This document shows positions 21,763-29,705 of a stretch of DNA of 64,000 nucleotides, piece by piece. The position numbers were made by a program, and so were the translations under genes. The stretch is from Streptosporangium lutulentum (lineage in GTDB: Bacteria > Actinomycetota > Actinomycetes > Streptosporangiales > Streptosporangiaceae): positions 10,044,001-10,108,000 of the forward strand of contig NZ_JAUSQU010000001.1 in the NCBI RefSeq assembly GCF_030811455.1, given 5' to 3'. The notes below the pieces were generated by a model. It ran no database searches. It was not told the DNA's origin and worked only from the letters and a program-made list of their open reading frames with translations. The stretch's first letter is position 1; the number at the start of each line of letters is the position of its first letter.

Positions 21763-22347
21763 TCACTCCTCGCCGAGATCGAGACGGACGATCCAGCGGT
21801 GTCGCCGGTCGCTCTTGGCCGAGGTCTTGAGAAGGCGGCGGAATCCGGCCCGCTCGAACATGCCGATGGTCCCGACGTAGGCGAGGGAGGGGTTGACCCG
21901 CCCGCCCTCGGGGTCGACGGGGTAGCCCTCGATGGCCGGTGCGCCGTACTTGCGGGCGTGCTCCACGGCACCCAGCAGGAGGGCCTCGGCGACGCCGCGG
22001 CGCCGGTGGGAGGCCCGGACGACGAAGCACACCACCGACCACACCGGGACGTCGTCGACCGGGGGAATGGTGCGCGAGCCGGTCAGGCGGTCCATCGCCG
22101 AGCGGGGTCCCACGTTGCACCAGCCGGCCACCTCGCCGTCCACGTAGGCCAGCAGTCCGGGCGGAGGGTCGCCGTCGACCAGGGCGCGCATGACGTCCCC
22201 CCGCTCGTCGGCGGTCCTGCTGTTGTACTCGGACGTGGTCAGGCGCCAGGCCAAGCACCAGCACGTCTGCCTGTTCTCGGTGGGGCACAGGACGGTGCGG
22301 AGATCGGCCCAGCGCTGCGCGGTTGCCGGGTGAATTTCGACGGGCAT
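21763..22347 (-). CDS. GNAT family N-acetyltransferase
   Basis: 194 residues. The acetyl-CoA pyrophosphate loop appears as VRASHRRRGVAEALLLGAVEH (R-R-x-G-x-A type), preceded by WSVVCFV and followed by a C-terminal YVGTIGMFERAGFRRL strand-helix typical of GNATs. The substrate is unknown. It is divergent from the DUF2461 gene with 32 bp between the starts, so the promoters overlap. Confidence 0.9.
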   Translation of the reverse strand: MPVEIHPATAQRWADLRTVLCPTENRQTCWCLAWRLTTSEYNSRTADERGDVMRALVDGDPPPGLLAYVDGEVAGWCNVGPRSAMDRLTGSRTIPPVDDVPVWSVVCFVVRASHRRRGVAEALLLGAVEHARKYGAPAIEGYPVDPEGGRVNPSLAYVGTIGMFERAGFRRLLKTSAKSDRRHRWIVRLDLGEE

Positions 22348-22379
22348 ATCGTGGATCCGTTTCTGTGGGAGGCTGAACC

Positions 22380-23024
22380 ATGAGTTTCTCTGGTTTCTCC
22401 CACGAGACCTTCGATTTTTACAGGAATCTGACGGCGGACAATTCCAAGGAATTCTGGAAGCGGAACAGGGAAATCTACGATCGGGCGGTCAGGACGCCGA
22501 TGGAGGAGCTCGCCGGGGAGCTGTCCGGGGAATTCGGCGAGGTGCAGGTGCTGCGTCCCCAGCGCGATTCGCGATTCTCCAACGACAAATCGCCTTATAA
22601 GACCTATCAGGGCGCCTATCTCGACATCGAGCCCTGTCTGGGCTACTGGGTTCAGATCGACGCCTCAGGCCTGTACGCCTCCGGCCGCTTCTACCCCTAC
22701 GACCCCGCGGAGGTCGTCCGCTATCGGGAGGCGGTAGACGCCGAGGGAAGCGGGACGGAACTGGCCGAGCTGGTGACGAGGCTGCGTGAGGAGGGGTTCG
22801 AGGTCGGGGGAGAGCGGCTCAAGACGCGTCCCCGGGGTGTGCCGGCGGACCATCCCCGGCTCGATCTGCTCCGGCACAGGAAGCTGGACGTCGGCCTGAC
22901 GCTCGCCGCCGGCCCGTCGCTCGGGTCGCCGGAGCCGCTCGACCGGGTCCGCTCGATCTGGCGCGAGGTGCGTCCCCTGCTCCGCTGGGTGTCGCAGCAC
23001 GTCCGGGCGCCGGACCGAGCCTGA
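22380..23024 (+). CDS. DUF2461 family protein
   Basis: 214 residues matching the DUF2461/TIGR02453 family: FSHETFDFYRNLTADNSKEF at the start, RDSRFSNDKSPYKTY near residue 62-76, and GRFYP later. Biochemical function is not established for the family. GGGAGG seven bases before the ATG supports the start. Confidence 0.9.
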   Translation: MSFSGFSHETFDFYRNLTADNSKEFWKRNREIYDRAVRTPMEELAGELSGEFGEVQVLRPQRDSRFSNDKSPYKTYQGAYLDIEPCLGYWVQIDASGLYASGRFYPYDPAEVVRYREAVDAEGSGTELAELVTRLREEGFEVGGERLKTRPRGVPADHPRLDLLRHRKLDVGLTLAAGPSLGSPEPLDRVRSIWREVRPLLRWVSQHVRAPDRA

Positions 23025-23036
23025 TCGGGGAGCCGC

Positions 23037-23261
23037 TCACGCCATCCGCGTCCACGCGGACTCCCCGTCGAGAAAGGCCAGCAGGAGCGGCCACCGGCGG
23101 CGGGGTGTCACGAGCCGGGTGGGGCCGGCGCCGTACCGCCGGGACGCGGGTCCGTGGGAGACCGGTTTCCCACCGGACAGGCCCGCGGCCGTGGTGATGG
23201 TGATCAGCAGTTTCAGCAGTGGGTTCGCCGCGTCGGCGACGGTTCCGGCGGTGCTCTTCAT
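23037..23261 (-). CDS. Small hypothetical protein downstream of the SARP gene
   Basis: 74 residues with a hydrophobic segment LLKLLITITTAAGL near the N-terminus and a basic SRRYGAGPTRLVTPRRRWP stretch. It begins 30 bp after the SARP stop on the same strand, with GAAGGA seven bases before the ATG, so it is probably co-transcribed and translated. No family is recognised. The length and position would fit a small regulator or precursor peptide, but no modification-enzyme gene is adjacent, so no such claim is made. Confidence 0.5.
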   Translation of the reverse strand: MKSTAGTVADAANPLLKLLITITTAAGLSGGKPVSHGPASRRYGAGPTRLVTPRRRWPLLLAFLDGESAWTRMA

Positions 23262-23291
23262 GAAAAGTCCTTCTCGTGGGGCGGGACGATC

Positions 23292-24104
23292 TCAGAAGGC
23301 CGAGGACGGGCCGGCCAGCGCCGGGACGAGCGGCCGGTTCCTTCGGCGGGTCAGGGAGGCGAGAATCCGCTCGGTGCGCTCCGCGGGCTCGGCGTCGAGG
23401 TCCTTGCTGAGACGGCGGCGGCACAGCTCGTACCAGTCCCTGGCTCTGCCCAGCTCACCCAGCTCGCCGTGGATCATCATCAGCGTCTGGTAGGTGTCCT
23501 CGTGGTAGGGGTCGAGGGCGATGATGCGCCGGCACCAGTGCATGGCCGCCGCCCAGTCCTCGCGCTCCAGGGAGTCGGCGCGCAGCACCGCCAGCGCCCG
23601 AAGCGCGAGGCCCTGCGCCCACTGGCGCTGCTCGTTGATCCAGTCACCGGTCTCGCTGGCCAGGAAGTCGCCGGTGTAGAGGTCGGCGGTGGTCTGGAAC
23701 CATTCGAGGGCGCGCTGGTGGTCCTTGAGGGCCCAGGCGTCCCGTGCCCTCTGGAAGGCCCGCTCGAACTCCTCCAGATCGACCCAGGCGTTCTGCGCCT
23801 GCAGCATGTATCCGTGGTCCTGATGGATCAGCCGGAACCCGTCGTCTCTGTCGTACGTTCCCAGGACGCGGCGTACGGCGTGAACCGCCACCTTGAGGGA
23901 GCTGGAGCTCCGGTCGTCGCTGTCGGGCCAGAGCACCTCGTGGAGCCGGTCGCGGTGGATCAACCGATCACGGTTGACCAGGAGATATTGGAAGAGTGCC
24001 CTGGCCTTACCCGCGCGCCAGTGGGCCACCGGCCGGCCGTTGATCTCCAGACGGAAGTTGCCCAGGCAGTGGACCGTCACGGCAGGCGTGGAATCCGTGA
24101 GCAT
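23292..24104 (-). CDS. SARP family transcriptional activator
   Basis: 270 residues with the SARP layout: N-terminal OmpR-like winged helix (FRLEINGRPVAHWRAGKARA to VAVHAVRRVLGTYDRDDGFR, about 15-95) and a bacterial transcriptional activation (BTAD) domain (about 105-250, for example DLYTGDFLASE and ALDPYHEDTYQTLMMIHGEL). SARPs activate antibiotic gene clusters by binding direct repeats at promoters. It sits at the left border of the peptide cluster, divergent from ubiA, so it is the best candidate for pathway-specific activator. Confidence 0.92.
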   Translation of the reverse strand: MLTDSTPAVTVHCLGNFRLEINGRPVAHWRAGKARALFQYLLVNRDRLIHRDRLHEVLWPDSDDRSSSSLKVAVHAVRRVLGTYDRDDGFRLIHQDHGYMLQAQNAWVDLEEFERAFQRARDAWALKDHQRALEWFQTTADLYTGDFLASETGDWINEQRQWAQGLALRALAVLRADSLEREDWAAAMHWCRRIIALDPYHEDTYQTLMMIHGELGELGRARDWYELCRRRLSKDLDAEPAERTERILASLTRRRNRPLVPALAGPSSAF

Positions 24105-24231
24105 GGGGGCCGTCCTTTCAATGGGACGCGGAGGGCCGCCGAGGCACTCCGAACCCGCTTGTCGGGTCTGACCTGAACGCTATGGAACCTTGAATGCCCT
24201 GATCAAGGGCGCTGCCCGCAAGGTGCAAGGG

Positions 24232-24253
24232 GGCTACGACTTTAGTTGTAGCC
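24232..24253. promoter_or_regulatory. Inverted repeat in the SARP/ubiA divergent promoter
   Basis: GGCTACGAC-TTTA-GTTGTAGCC, an 8-of-9 matched inverted repeat placed between the divergent starts (24104 and 24338). It is a plausible operator for control of both genes. A shorter GCCCT-GATCA-AGGGC repeat lies just to the left. Confidence 0.45.
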
Positions 24254-24337
24254 GGGTGCACACCTCGCGCTATATACGGGTGGCGATCGCCCGGAAACGA
24301 TGAACGGGTCGATACAGCCGGACATTGAGGCATTCCA

Positions 24338-25261
24338 ATGACGCAGCCGATGTACAAGGTCAACACAGGGATTCGACCGACGAGCGTGATCAACGGCCGG
24401 ACGGTACGACTGGCCTGGATCGAGGCTCGACCCGCGGTACAGGTGATCTTCCAGCTCCGACTGCTCGCCGGCGCGCTCATCGGCGCCGGAGCCCTGGCCG
24501 ACGTCTCGTGGAAGGTGATGGCGGTGGGAGCGGTCACCTGGCTCCTGCTGACCTGGTCGGCCTACCTGCTCAACGGCGCCGCCGACGTCGTCGAGGACGA
24601 GTCCAACGGCTCCACCCGCCCGATCGCCCGGGGCGACCTCGCCGCGATCACCGGGGGGCGGCTCGCCATCCTGCTCGCCGCCGTCGGGCTGACGCTGTCC
24701 GTGGCGGTGTCGGAGAGGTTCTTCCTCCTCGCGCTCCTCCTCCTTGTCCTCAGCTGGGCCTACTCGACCGGTCCCGCTCCCCTGAAGAACACCGTGGCGG
24801 GGGTGCAGGTGGCCGTCGTGGGCGCGGGGCTCGTCACCTACCTGGCGGGCATCAACGCGGCCGGCGTCCCCCTCGCCGACACCGTGCTGGTGTTCGCGGT
24901 CGCGATGTCGGCCTGGATGGGCATCGGCGGGCTCGCGAAGGACCTGTCCGACGTCGCGGGAGACCGGGCCGCGGGGCGGCACACCCTGCCGCTGCTGTGG
25001 GGTGAGCGCCGGGCCAAGCTGGCCATCGCGACCGCCGCGACGGCGGTGGGCGCGGCCTTCTTCCTCGCCGCGCTGACCGTCGCGCCCGGTCTCCTGTTCG
25101 TCGCGGGCCTGGTCCTCACCGGAAGCGTCGTCCTCGCCGTCGTCGCGCTCGGCCGGTGGAGCAAGGGAGACCGCGTGGCGCAGCGCCGGCCGTACCGTAT
25201 CTTCATGATCACCCAGTACTCGGGGCACCTGAGCGTCCTGTCGGAGCTCGTGATCCGGTAG
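24338..25261 (+). CDS. UbiA family prenyltransferase
   Basis: 307 residues with about eight membrane helices. Both prenyl diphosphate-binding motifs are present: NGAADVVEDESNGSTRP (NxxxDxxxD) and KDLSDVAGDRAAGRHTLP (DxxxDxxxD). UbiA enzymes transfer a prenyl chain to an aromatic acceptor in the membrane; some related members cyclise terpenes. TTGAGG precedes the ATG. Next to the SARP gene and an NRPS, it may decorate the cluster's aromatic (indole) unit, but it could also be housekeeping (menaquinone-type). A 64-bp palindrome starts at its stop codon. Confidence 0.9.
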   Translation: MTQPMYKVNTGIRPTSVINGRTVRLAWIEARPAVQVIFQLRLLAGALIGAGALADVSWKVMAVGAVTWLLLTWSAYLLNGAADVVEDESNGSTRPIARGDLAAITGGRLAILLAAVGLTLSVAVSERFFLLALLLLVLSWAYSTGPAPLKNTVAGVQVAVVGAGLVTYLAGINAAGVPLADTVLVFAVAMSAWMGIGGLAKDLSDVAGDRAAGRHTLPLLWGERRAKLAIATAATAVGAAFFLAALTVAPGLLFVAGLVLTGSVVLAVVALGRWSKGDRVAQRRPYRIFMITQYSGHLSVLSELVIR

Positions 25262-25324
25262 GTCGCGCAGACGTCGAGGGCGGGGCCGGATATATCCGGC
25301 CCCGCCCTCGACGTCTGCGCGACC
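25261..25324. terminator. Perfect 64-bp palindrome after ubiA
   Basis: Two 32-base arms with no spacer: GGTCGCGCAGACGTCGAGGG leads the left arm, the centre is CCGGATATATCCGG, and the right arm is an exact reverse complement. RNA would form an extremely stable hairpin, so it most likely ends ubiA transcription; the stop codon TAG overlaps its first base. Confidence 0.85.
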
Positions 25325-25360
25325 GGGCCCCGGGGCGTTCGTGACGGCGGTTTCGGCGGT

Positions 25361-25421
25361 ACGCGGACACGGTTCCTCCCCGGGGGAGGACACGCGGACA
25401 TGGTTCCTCCCGGGGGAGACC
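25361..25421. repeat. Two tandem copies of a 30-31 bp element
   Basis: Unit 25361-25391 and unit 25392-25421 share ACGCGGACAYGGTTCCTCCC and a following GGGGGAG core. Each unit holds its own palindromic CTCCC(C)GGGGGAG centre. They lie between the ubiA palindrome and the hairpin of the NRPS gene. Confidence 0.75.
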
Positions 25422-25451
25422 ACATGGACGGGCGAGAGGGCGCGCATGCGA

Positions 25452-25510
25452 ACGGCCACCGCGTGCTCGTCCGGTGTCGGGTGGACAGCTGGGGAGCACG
25501 CGGTGGCCGT
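25452..25510 (-). terminator. Hairpin downstream of the A-T synthetase gene
   Basis: 17-bp perfect arms ACGGCCACCGCGTGCTC / GAGCACGCGGTGGCCGT with a 25-base loop that itself contains a small GTCC/GGAC stem. It begins 24 bp beyond the minus-strand NRPS stop. Confidence 0.75.
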
Positions 25511-25534
25511 GGGCGCGGTACCGTCATCGGGCTG

Positions 25535-28084
25535 TTACGAGAGAACCGGCTCCTGTTCCTCGCTCAGGTCCATGACGAGCTCGGCCGCCTCCACCGCCGT
25601 CGCCCCGTGTACCGGGACGGAGGAGATGGCGGCGGCGAGATCCGCCGGGACGGGGTTGTCGAACACCTGCCGGAGCGGCACCTCGACGCCGAGCAGCTCC
25701 CTCAGGGCGTACGCCAGGCGGGTGCCGCTGAGGGAGTCGCCGCCGAGCCGCAGGAAGTTGCCGGTGCGCTCGACCGGCTCGCAGCCCAGCACGTCGCCCA
25801 TCAGCACGCCGATGACACGCTCGAGTGCGGTCCCGGGCACCTCGGCGTCCTCCGCGGGAGCCGTCCGGTCCGCCTGCGTCGTCTGTTCCGGCCCCGGCTT
25901 CGCGGAGACGGCCGGGCCGACGCCTCCGGCCCGCTCGATGAGCGTAAGCCGGTCGATCTTGCCGTTGCGGGTCAGGGGCAGCGTGTCGAGCACCTCGACC
26001 TTGGCCGGGACCATGTACGAGGGCAGCAGCTCCCGGAGACGGGTGCGCAGCTCGCGCGGGTCGGGACCGTCCTGCCCGACGACAAAGGCGTGCAGCCGGC
26101 GCACCCCCCACCCGCTGCGCGGCGCCACGACGACGGCCGCCTCGACCGAGGGCTGGTCCCGCAGGACCGTCTCGATCTCCCCCAGCTCGATCCGGTATCC
26201 CTGGATCTTCACCTGGTGGTCCTCGCGGCCCAGGATCTCGATGTTCCCGTCCGGGAGGTAACGCCCGAGGTCTCCGGTCAGGTACGCGCGGCCGCCCTCG
26301 GGGAGCGTCACGAACTGCGCCGCGGTCCGGTCGGGGTCGTCGAAGTAGCCGTGGGCCAGACCGACGTCGCTCACCACCGCCATCTGCCCGGGCGCCCAGA
26401 TCGGGCGCGGCCGCAGCTCGTCGTCCACGATGTGGTAGCGCTGGTTGGTGATCGGCTTGCCGTACGGAATGCTCGGCCAGGACGGGTCGACCTCCCCGAC
26501 GGGTGAGAACACCGACCAGCAGATCGTCTCCGTTGGCCCGCCCGAGCCCACGAACGTCAACGCGTCCGCCTGCGCGCGCAGACGGCCGGGAAGGGTGAGC
26601 GGGATCCAGTCGCCGGACAGCACGGCCAGGCGCAGCGTGGCGAGGGGGCGGTCGTCCCGGATCTCGGCCTGTCCGACGAGCATCTCCATGATCGCCGGGA
26701 CGGAGTTCCAGAGCGTCACGCTCTCCTCCCGCACCCGGTCGGTCCACCGGTCGGGCTGGGCACGCTCGAACGGGTCGGGCAGCACGACGGTGCCGCCTGC
26801 GGCCGGCACGCCGAACACGTCGTAGATCGACGCGTCGAAGTGCAGCCCCGAGATGCCGAACAGGCGGTCGTCCGGGCCGACGCCGAACCGGGCGTTGACA
26901 TCGGTGATCAGGTTCACCACGCCGAGGTGGTCCACCATCACGCCCTTGGGCTCGCCCGTCGACCCGGAGGTGAAGATGACGTAGGCGAGGTCGGTCGGGC
27001 GCTGGACGGAGGGGAGCGGGCCGTCGTCACCGGTCTCGAACTCCTCGTCGACCCGGTGCAGGACCACGCCGTCAGGCCAGGTCAGCCGCTCGGCCAGGCG
27101 CGACTGGGTCAGCACGTGGCGGACGTGCCCGCGCTCGATCAGGTGGGCCAGGCGCTCGGGTGGCACGGTGGCGTCGATCGGAAGGTAGGCCGCGCCCGAG
27201 GTGAGCACGCCGTACACGGCGGCGTACTGCTCCCAGCCCTTCTCCATGACGATCGCGACGAGATCGTTCGCGCGCACCCGGTCGCGCCGCAGGCGGCGGC
27301 CGATGCGGTGCGCGTAGCTCGACAGCTCGCCGTAGGTGAGCCGCCGCCGGCCGTCGACGACCGCCTCCGCGTCCGGCCGCTCGGCGGCCCGGGCGATGAC
27401 GATCTCGTGCAGCAGCGTGTCGGGGACGGGGCCGTCGGTCGCGTTCACCTCGTCGAGGATCGCGCGGTCGGCCTCGGGGACCACGTCCGGGCGCGTCTCC
27501 CGCCAGGCCGCCTCCTCGGTGGTCAGCCGCTCCAGCAGGGCGACCAGGGCGCCGGACATCGACGCGCACAGACCCCGTGGGAACGCCGTCCCTTCGGCCT
27601 CCCAGCGCAGGTACAGTCCCCCGTTCTCCTCGCGGAAGCCCAGGTCGAGCAGCGCGGGCTCCGGCACCTGCCCGGCCTCCAGCGCGCCGACGACCACCGG
27701 CGGGCCGCCGGTCTCGGTGAACGGCGCGGCGCCGGCCACGGCGCGGGCGATCGCCTGGTCGAGCTTGGCCGCCCGGACGCCGAACCGGTCGTCGGTGCGT
27801 GAGGCGACCACCGGAACGAGCCCCGTTCCGGGCGAGCGGTAGGCCAGGGTGAAGTGCGGGCTCTTGGACCAGCCCCGCAGCACCTCGGCGAACGCCGCCA
27901 CCAGCAGGGCCTGCGGGCGGGCACCGTGAACACGGGCGGCCTCGGCCAGCGCTTCCCAACGGTCGGGAGACAGCCGGTGCTCGTGCCGCTCGGCCGGGCC
28001 GGGCGAACGCGGACCCACCGCGGTGGGGAGATCCGGCGAAGACGGGAGCGCCAGTTGATCCGGCTCCTCGTACAGAGCGGTCAT
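25535..28084 (-). CDS. NRPS: partial cyclization-like domain, adenylation, thiolation
   Basis: 849 residues. The first about 200 resemble only the C-terminal half of a heterocyclization or condensation domain (ALLVAAFAEVLRGWSKSPHF); no HHxxxDG or DxxxxDxxS motif is present. A complete A domain follows: A3 YVIFTSGSTGEPKG, A4 FDASIYD, A5 GSGGPTET, A7 YLTGDL, and the A10 Lys in TRNGKID. Then comes a T domain with LGGDS (Ser about 784). By hand alignment the pocket residues read D-A-Y-N-V-S-S-C-W, closest in feel to Cys-type codes, but this is only a guess. The start at 28084 follows GGAGG; the ATG four codons upstream overlaps that site. Confidence 0.93.
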   Translation of the reverse strand: MTALYEEPDQLALPSSPDLPTAVGPRSPGPAERHEHRLSPDRWEALAEAARVHGARPQALLVAAFAEVLRGWSKSPHFTLAYRSPGTGLVPVVASRTDDRFGVRAAKLDQAIARAVAGAAPFTETGGPPVVVGALEAGQVPEPALLDLGFREENGGLYLRWEAEGTAFPRGLCASMSGALVALLERLTTEEAAWRETRPDVVPEADRAILDEVNATDGPVPDTLLHEIVIARAAERPDAEAVVDGRRRLTYGELSSYAHRIGRRLRRDRVRANDLVAIVMEKGWEQYAAVYGVLTSGAAYLPIDATVPPERLAHLIERGHVRHVLTQSRLAERLTWPDGVVLHRVDEEFETGDDGPLPSVQRPTDLAYVIFTSGSTGEPKGVMVDHLGVVNLITDVNARFGVGPDDRLFGISGLHFDASIYDVFGVPAAGGTVVLPDPFERAQPDRWTDRVREESVTLWNSVPAIMEMLVGQAEIRDDRPLATLRLAVLSGDWIPLTLPGRLRAQADALTFVGSGGPTETICWSVFSPVGEVDPSWPSIPYGKPITNQRYHIVDDELRPRPIWAPGQMAVVSDVGLAHGYFDDPDRTAAQFVTLPEGGRAYLTGDLGRYLPDGNIEILGREDHQVKIQGYRIELGEIETVLRDQPSVEAAVVVAPRSGWGVRRLHAFVVGQDGPDPRELRTRLRELLPSYMVPAKVEVLDTLPLTRNGKIDRLTLIERAGGVGPAVSAKPGPEQTTQADRTAPAEDAEVPGTALERVIGVLMGDVLGCEPVERTGNFLRLGGDSLSGTRLAYALRELLGVEVPLRQVFDNPVPADLAAAISSVPVHGATAVEAAELVMDLSEEQEPVLS

Positions 28085-28131
28085 GGAGTCCTCCATTCGA
28101 ATGACGTTGGCGCCGCGAATCTAAAGAAGGG

Positions 28132-28200
28132 GGGTTATGTAAGGGAAAGTCCTGACATTTCTCATGACTCATAGTTGGTGTCATAACTGGGTGATAACCC
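28132..28200. promoter_or_regulatory. Divergent promoter region between NRPS and MFS genes with repeats
   Basis: Within an AT-rich stretch, GGGTTAT (28132-28138) and ATAACCC (28194-28200) form an outer inverted repeat. Between them lie three TCAT-type heptamers: TCATGAC, TCATAGT and TCATAAC. These could be binding sites for a regulator controlling both genes. No confident -10/-35 pair is assigned. Confidence 0.4.
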
Positions 28201-28261
28201 ATCTCGCCTACGCTCGCCAAAATCCACACGGCCCTACCCCAACCGGAAAGAGGACGCTGGC

Positions 28262-29575
28262 ATGGCAAAGGCATCCCTCGGCCGACACGCCGATTTCAAT
28301 CGGCTGTGGGCCGGGCAGACGATCAGTAATTTCGGTGACAAGATCTCACTGCTGGCCCTTCCGACCATCGCGATCGTCACACTCGGGGGCGGTCCGATCG
28401 AGGTCGGCGTACTGGGAACCCTGCGGTTCCTCCCCTTCCTCCTTCTCGCCCCCCTCGCGGGGCTGGTCGCCGACCGGATCTCAAGACGGTCCATCATGAT
28501 CGCCGCTGATCTCGGACGCTTCCTGGCGCTCGCGACCATCCCGCTCGCCTTCATGTTCGACGCGGTCACGCTCACCCATCTCTACATCGTGGCCGCGGTC
28601 GTCGGTGTGCTCACGACGTTCTTCGAGGTCTCCTACCAGTCCTGGCTGCCACAGCTCATCGGCACCGAGAACCTGGTCGAGGGCAACACCAAGCTGCAGA
28701 TCAGCCGGAGCCTCGCCGAGGCCCTCGGCGCGGGCGCGGGCGGCGCGCTCATGCAGGTCCTGGGCGCTGCCAGGGCCGTCACGGTCGACGCGTTCACCTT
28801 CCTCGTCTCGCTGACAGCGCTGCTGCTCATCCGGCAGCGCGATGTCCGCGAGCGGGTCGAGGGCCAGAAGGCGTCAGCGGCGGCCGACATGAAGGAGGGC
28901 CTGCGCACGCTGTTCGGCACCCCGGTCCTGCGGAGCCTGTTCACCTCCAACGTCGTGGTCAACTTCGGCGCGGCCATCGGTGACGCGCTGATCCTGGTGT
29001 ACGCCTACAACGTGCTGGGCCTCAGCCCCGGTCAGGTCGGCATCGCCTGGGCCGTCATGGCCGTCTTCGTCATCGTCGGAGCGGTCCTGTCCGAGCAGGT
29101 CGCCAAGGTCTTCACCCTCGGCCGGACGCTGGTCCTCGTCGCGGTCGTCCTCGGCGCGGGCTACATCCTGGTCCCGTCGGCCGGCGCGATCGGCGGGTTC
29201 GCCGGCCTCCTCGTCATCCAGGCGGTCCTCGGGTTCGTCAGCCCGATCTTCGACATCCACGTGCTCAGCCTGGTGCAGGGCGTCACGCCGAACGAGCAGA
29301 TGGGCCGCGTCGGCGGCACCGCGCTCGCCGCGGTCTACGGCGCGCTGTCCATCGGCTACGCGGTCGGCGGCGTGCTCGGCGAGGCCATCGGCCTGACCGC
29401 CGGACTCATCCTGGCCGGTGCGATCATCGCTCTCGGCGGGCTCCTGCTGCTCTTCGGGCCTGTGATCGCGATTCGCGAGCAACCCTCGGGGGAGTCGCCG
29501 GAGGAGACCCCGGCGGACGGCTCCGAGACCCCGGCGGACGACTCCGAGCGCCCGGCGGCGACGATCGCGGGATGA
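28262..29575 (+). CDS. MFS transporter (drug efflux type)
   Basis: 437 residues, about twelve membrane helices. The N-terminus NRLWAGQTISNFGDKISLLA and the loop GLVADRISRRSIMI (MFS motif A-like) resemble MFS_3 exporters. The C-terminus is hydrophilic and Pro/Glu rich. It is divergent from the A-T synthetase gene and precedes the DNA glycosylase gene, which suggests export of the peptide product and thus self-protection. A hairpin with a T-tract follows. Confidence 0.92.
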   Translation: MAKASLGRHADFNRLWAGQTISNFGDKISLLALPTIAIVTLGGGPIEVGVLGTLRFLPFLLLAPLAGLVADRISRRSIMIAADLGRFLALATIPLAFMFDAVTLTHLYIVAAVVGVLTTFFEVSYQSWLPQLIGTENLVEGNTKLQISRSLAEALGAGAGGALMQVLGAARAVTVDAFTFLVSLTALLLIRQRDVRERVEGQKASAAADMKEGLRTLFGTPVLRSLFTSNVVVNFGAAIGDALILVYAYNVLGLSPGQVGIAWAVMAVFVIVGAVLSEQVAKVFTLGRTLVLVAVVLGAGYILVPSAGAIGGFAGLLVIQAVLGFVSPIFDIHVLSLVQGVTPNEQMGRVGGTALAAVYGALSIGYAVGGVLGEAIGLTAGLILAGAIIALGGLLLLFGPVIAIREQPSGESPEETPADGSETPADDSERPAATIAG

Positions 29576-29615
29576 CGGCCGTGGCGGCGACGCGCCGTCG
29601 CGTGACACGAACAAG

Positions 29616-29656
29616 CTGAGGCGGACCCGATCGTCGGGGTCCGCCTCAGTCCTTTT
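29616..29656 (+). terminator. Rho-independent terminator of the MFS gene
   Basis: Stem CTGAGGCGGACCCGA / TCGGGGTCCGCCTCAG with one bulged base, followed by TCCTTTTT. It is the most classical terminator in the window. Confidence 0.88.
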
Positions 29657-29705
29657 TCACCGGACATTCAGGGCGGATGCCCCATCCTTCAGGGCGGGGA
29701 GGACG

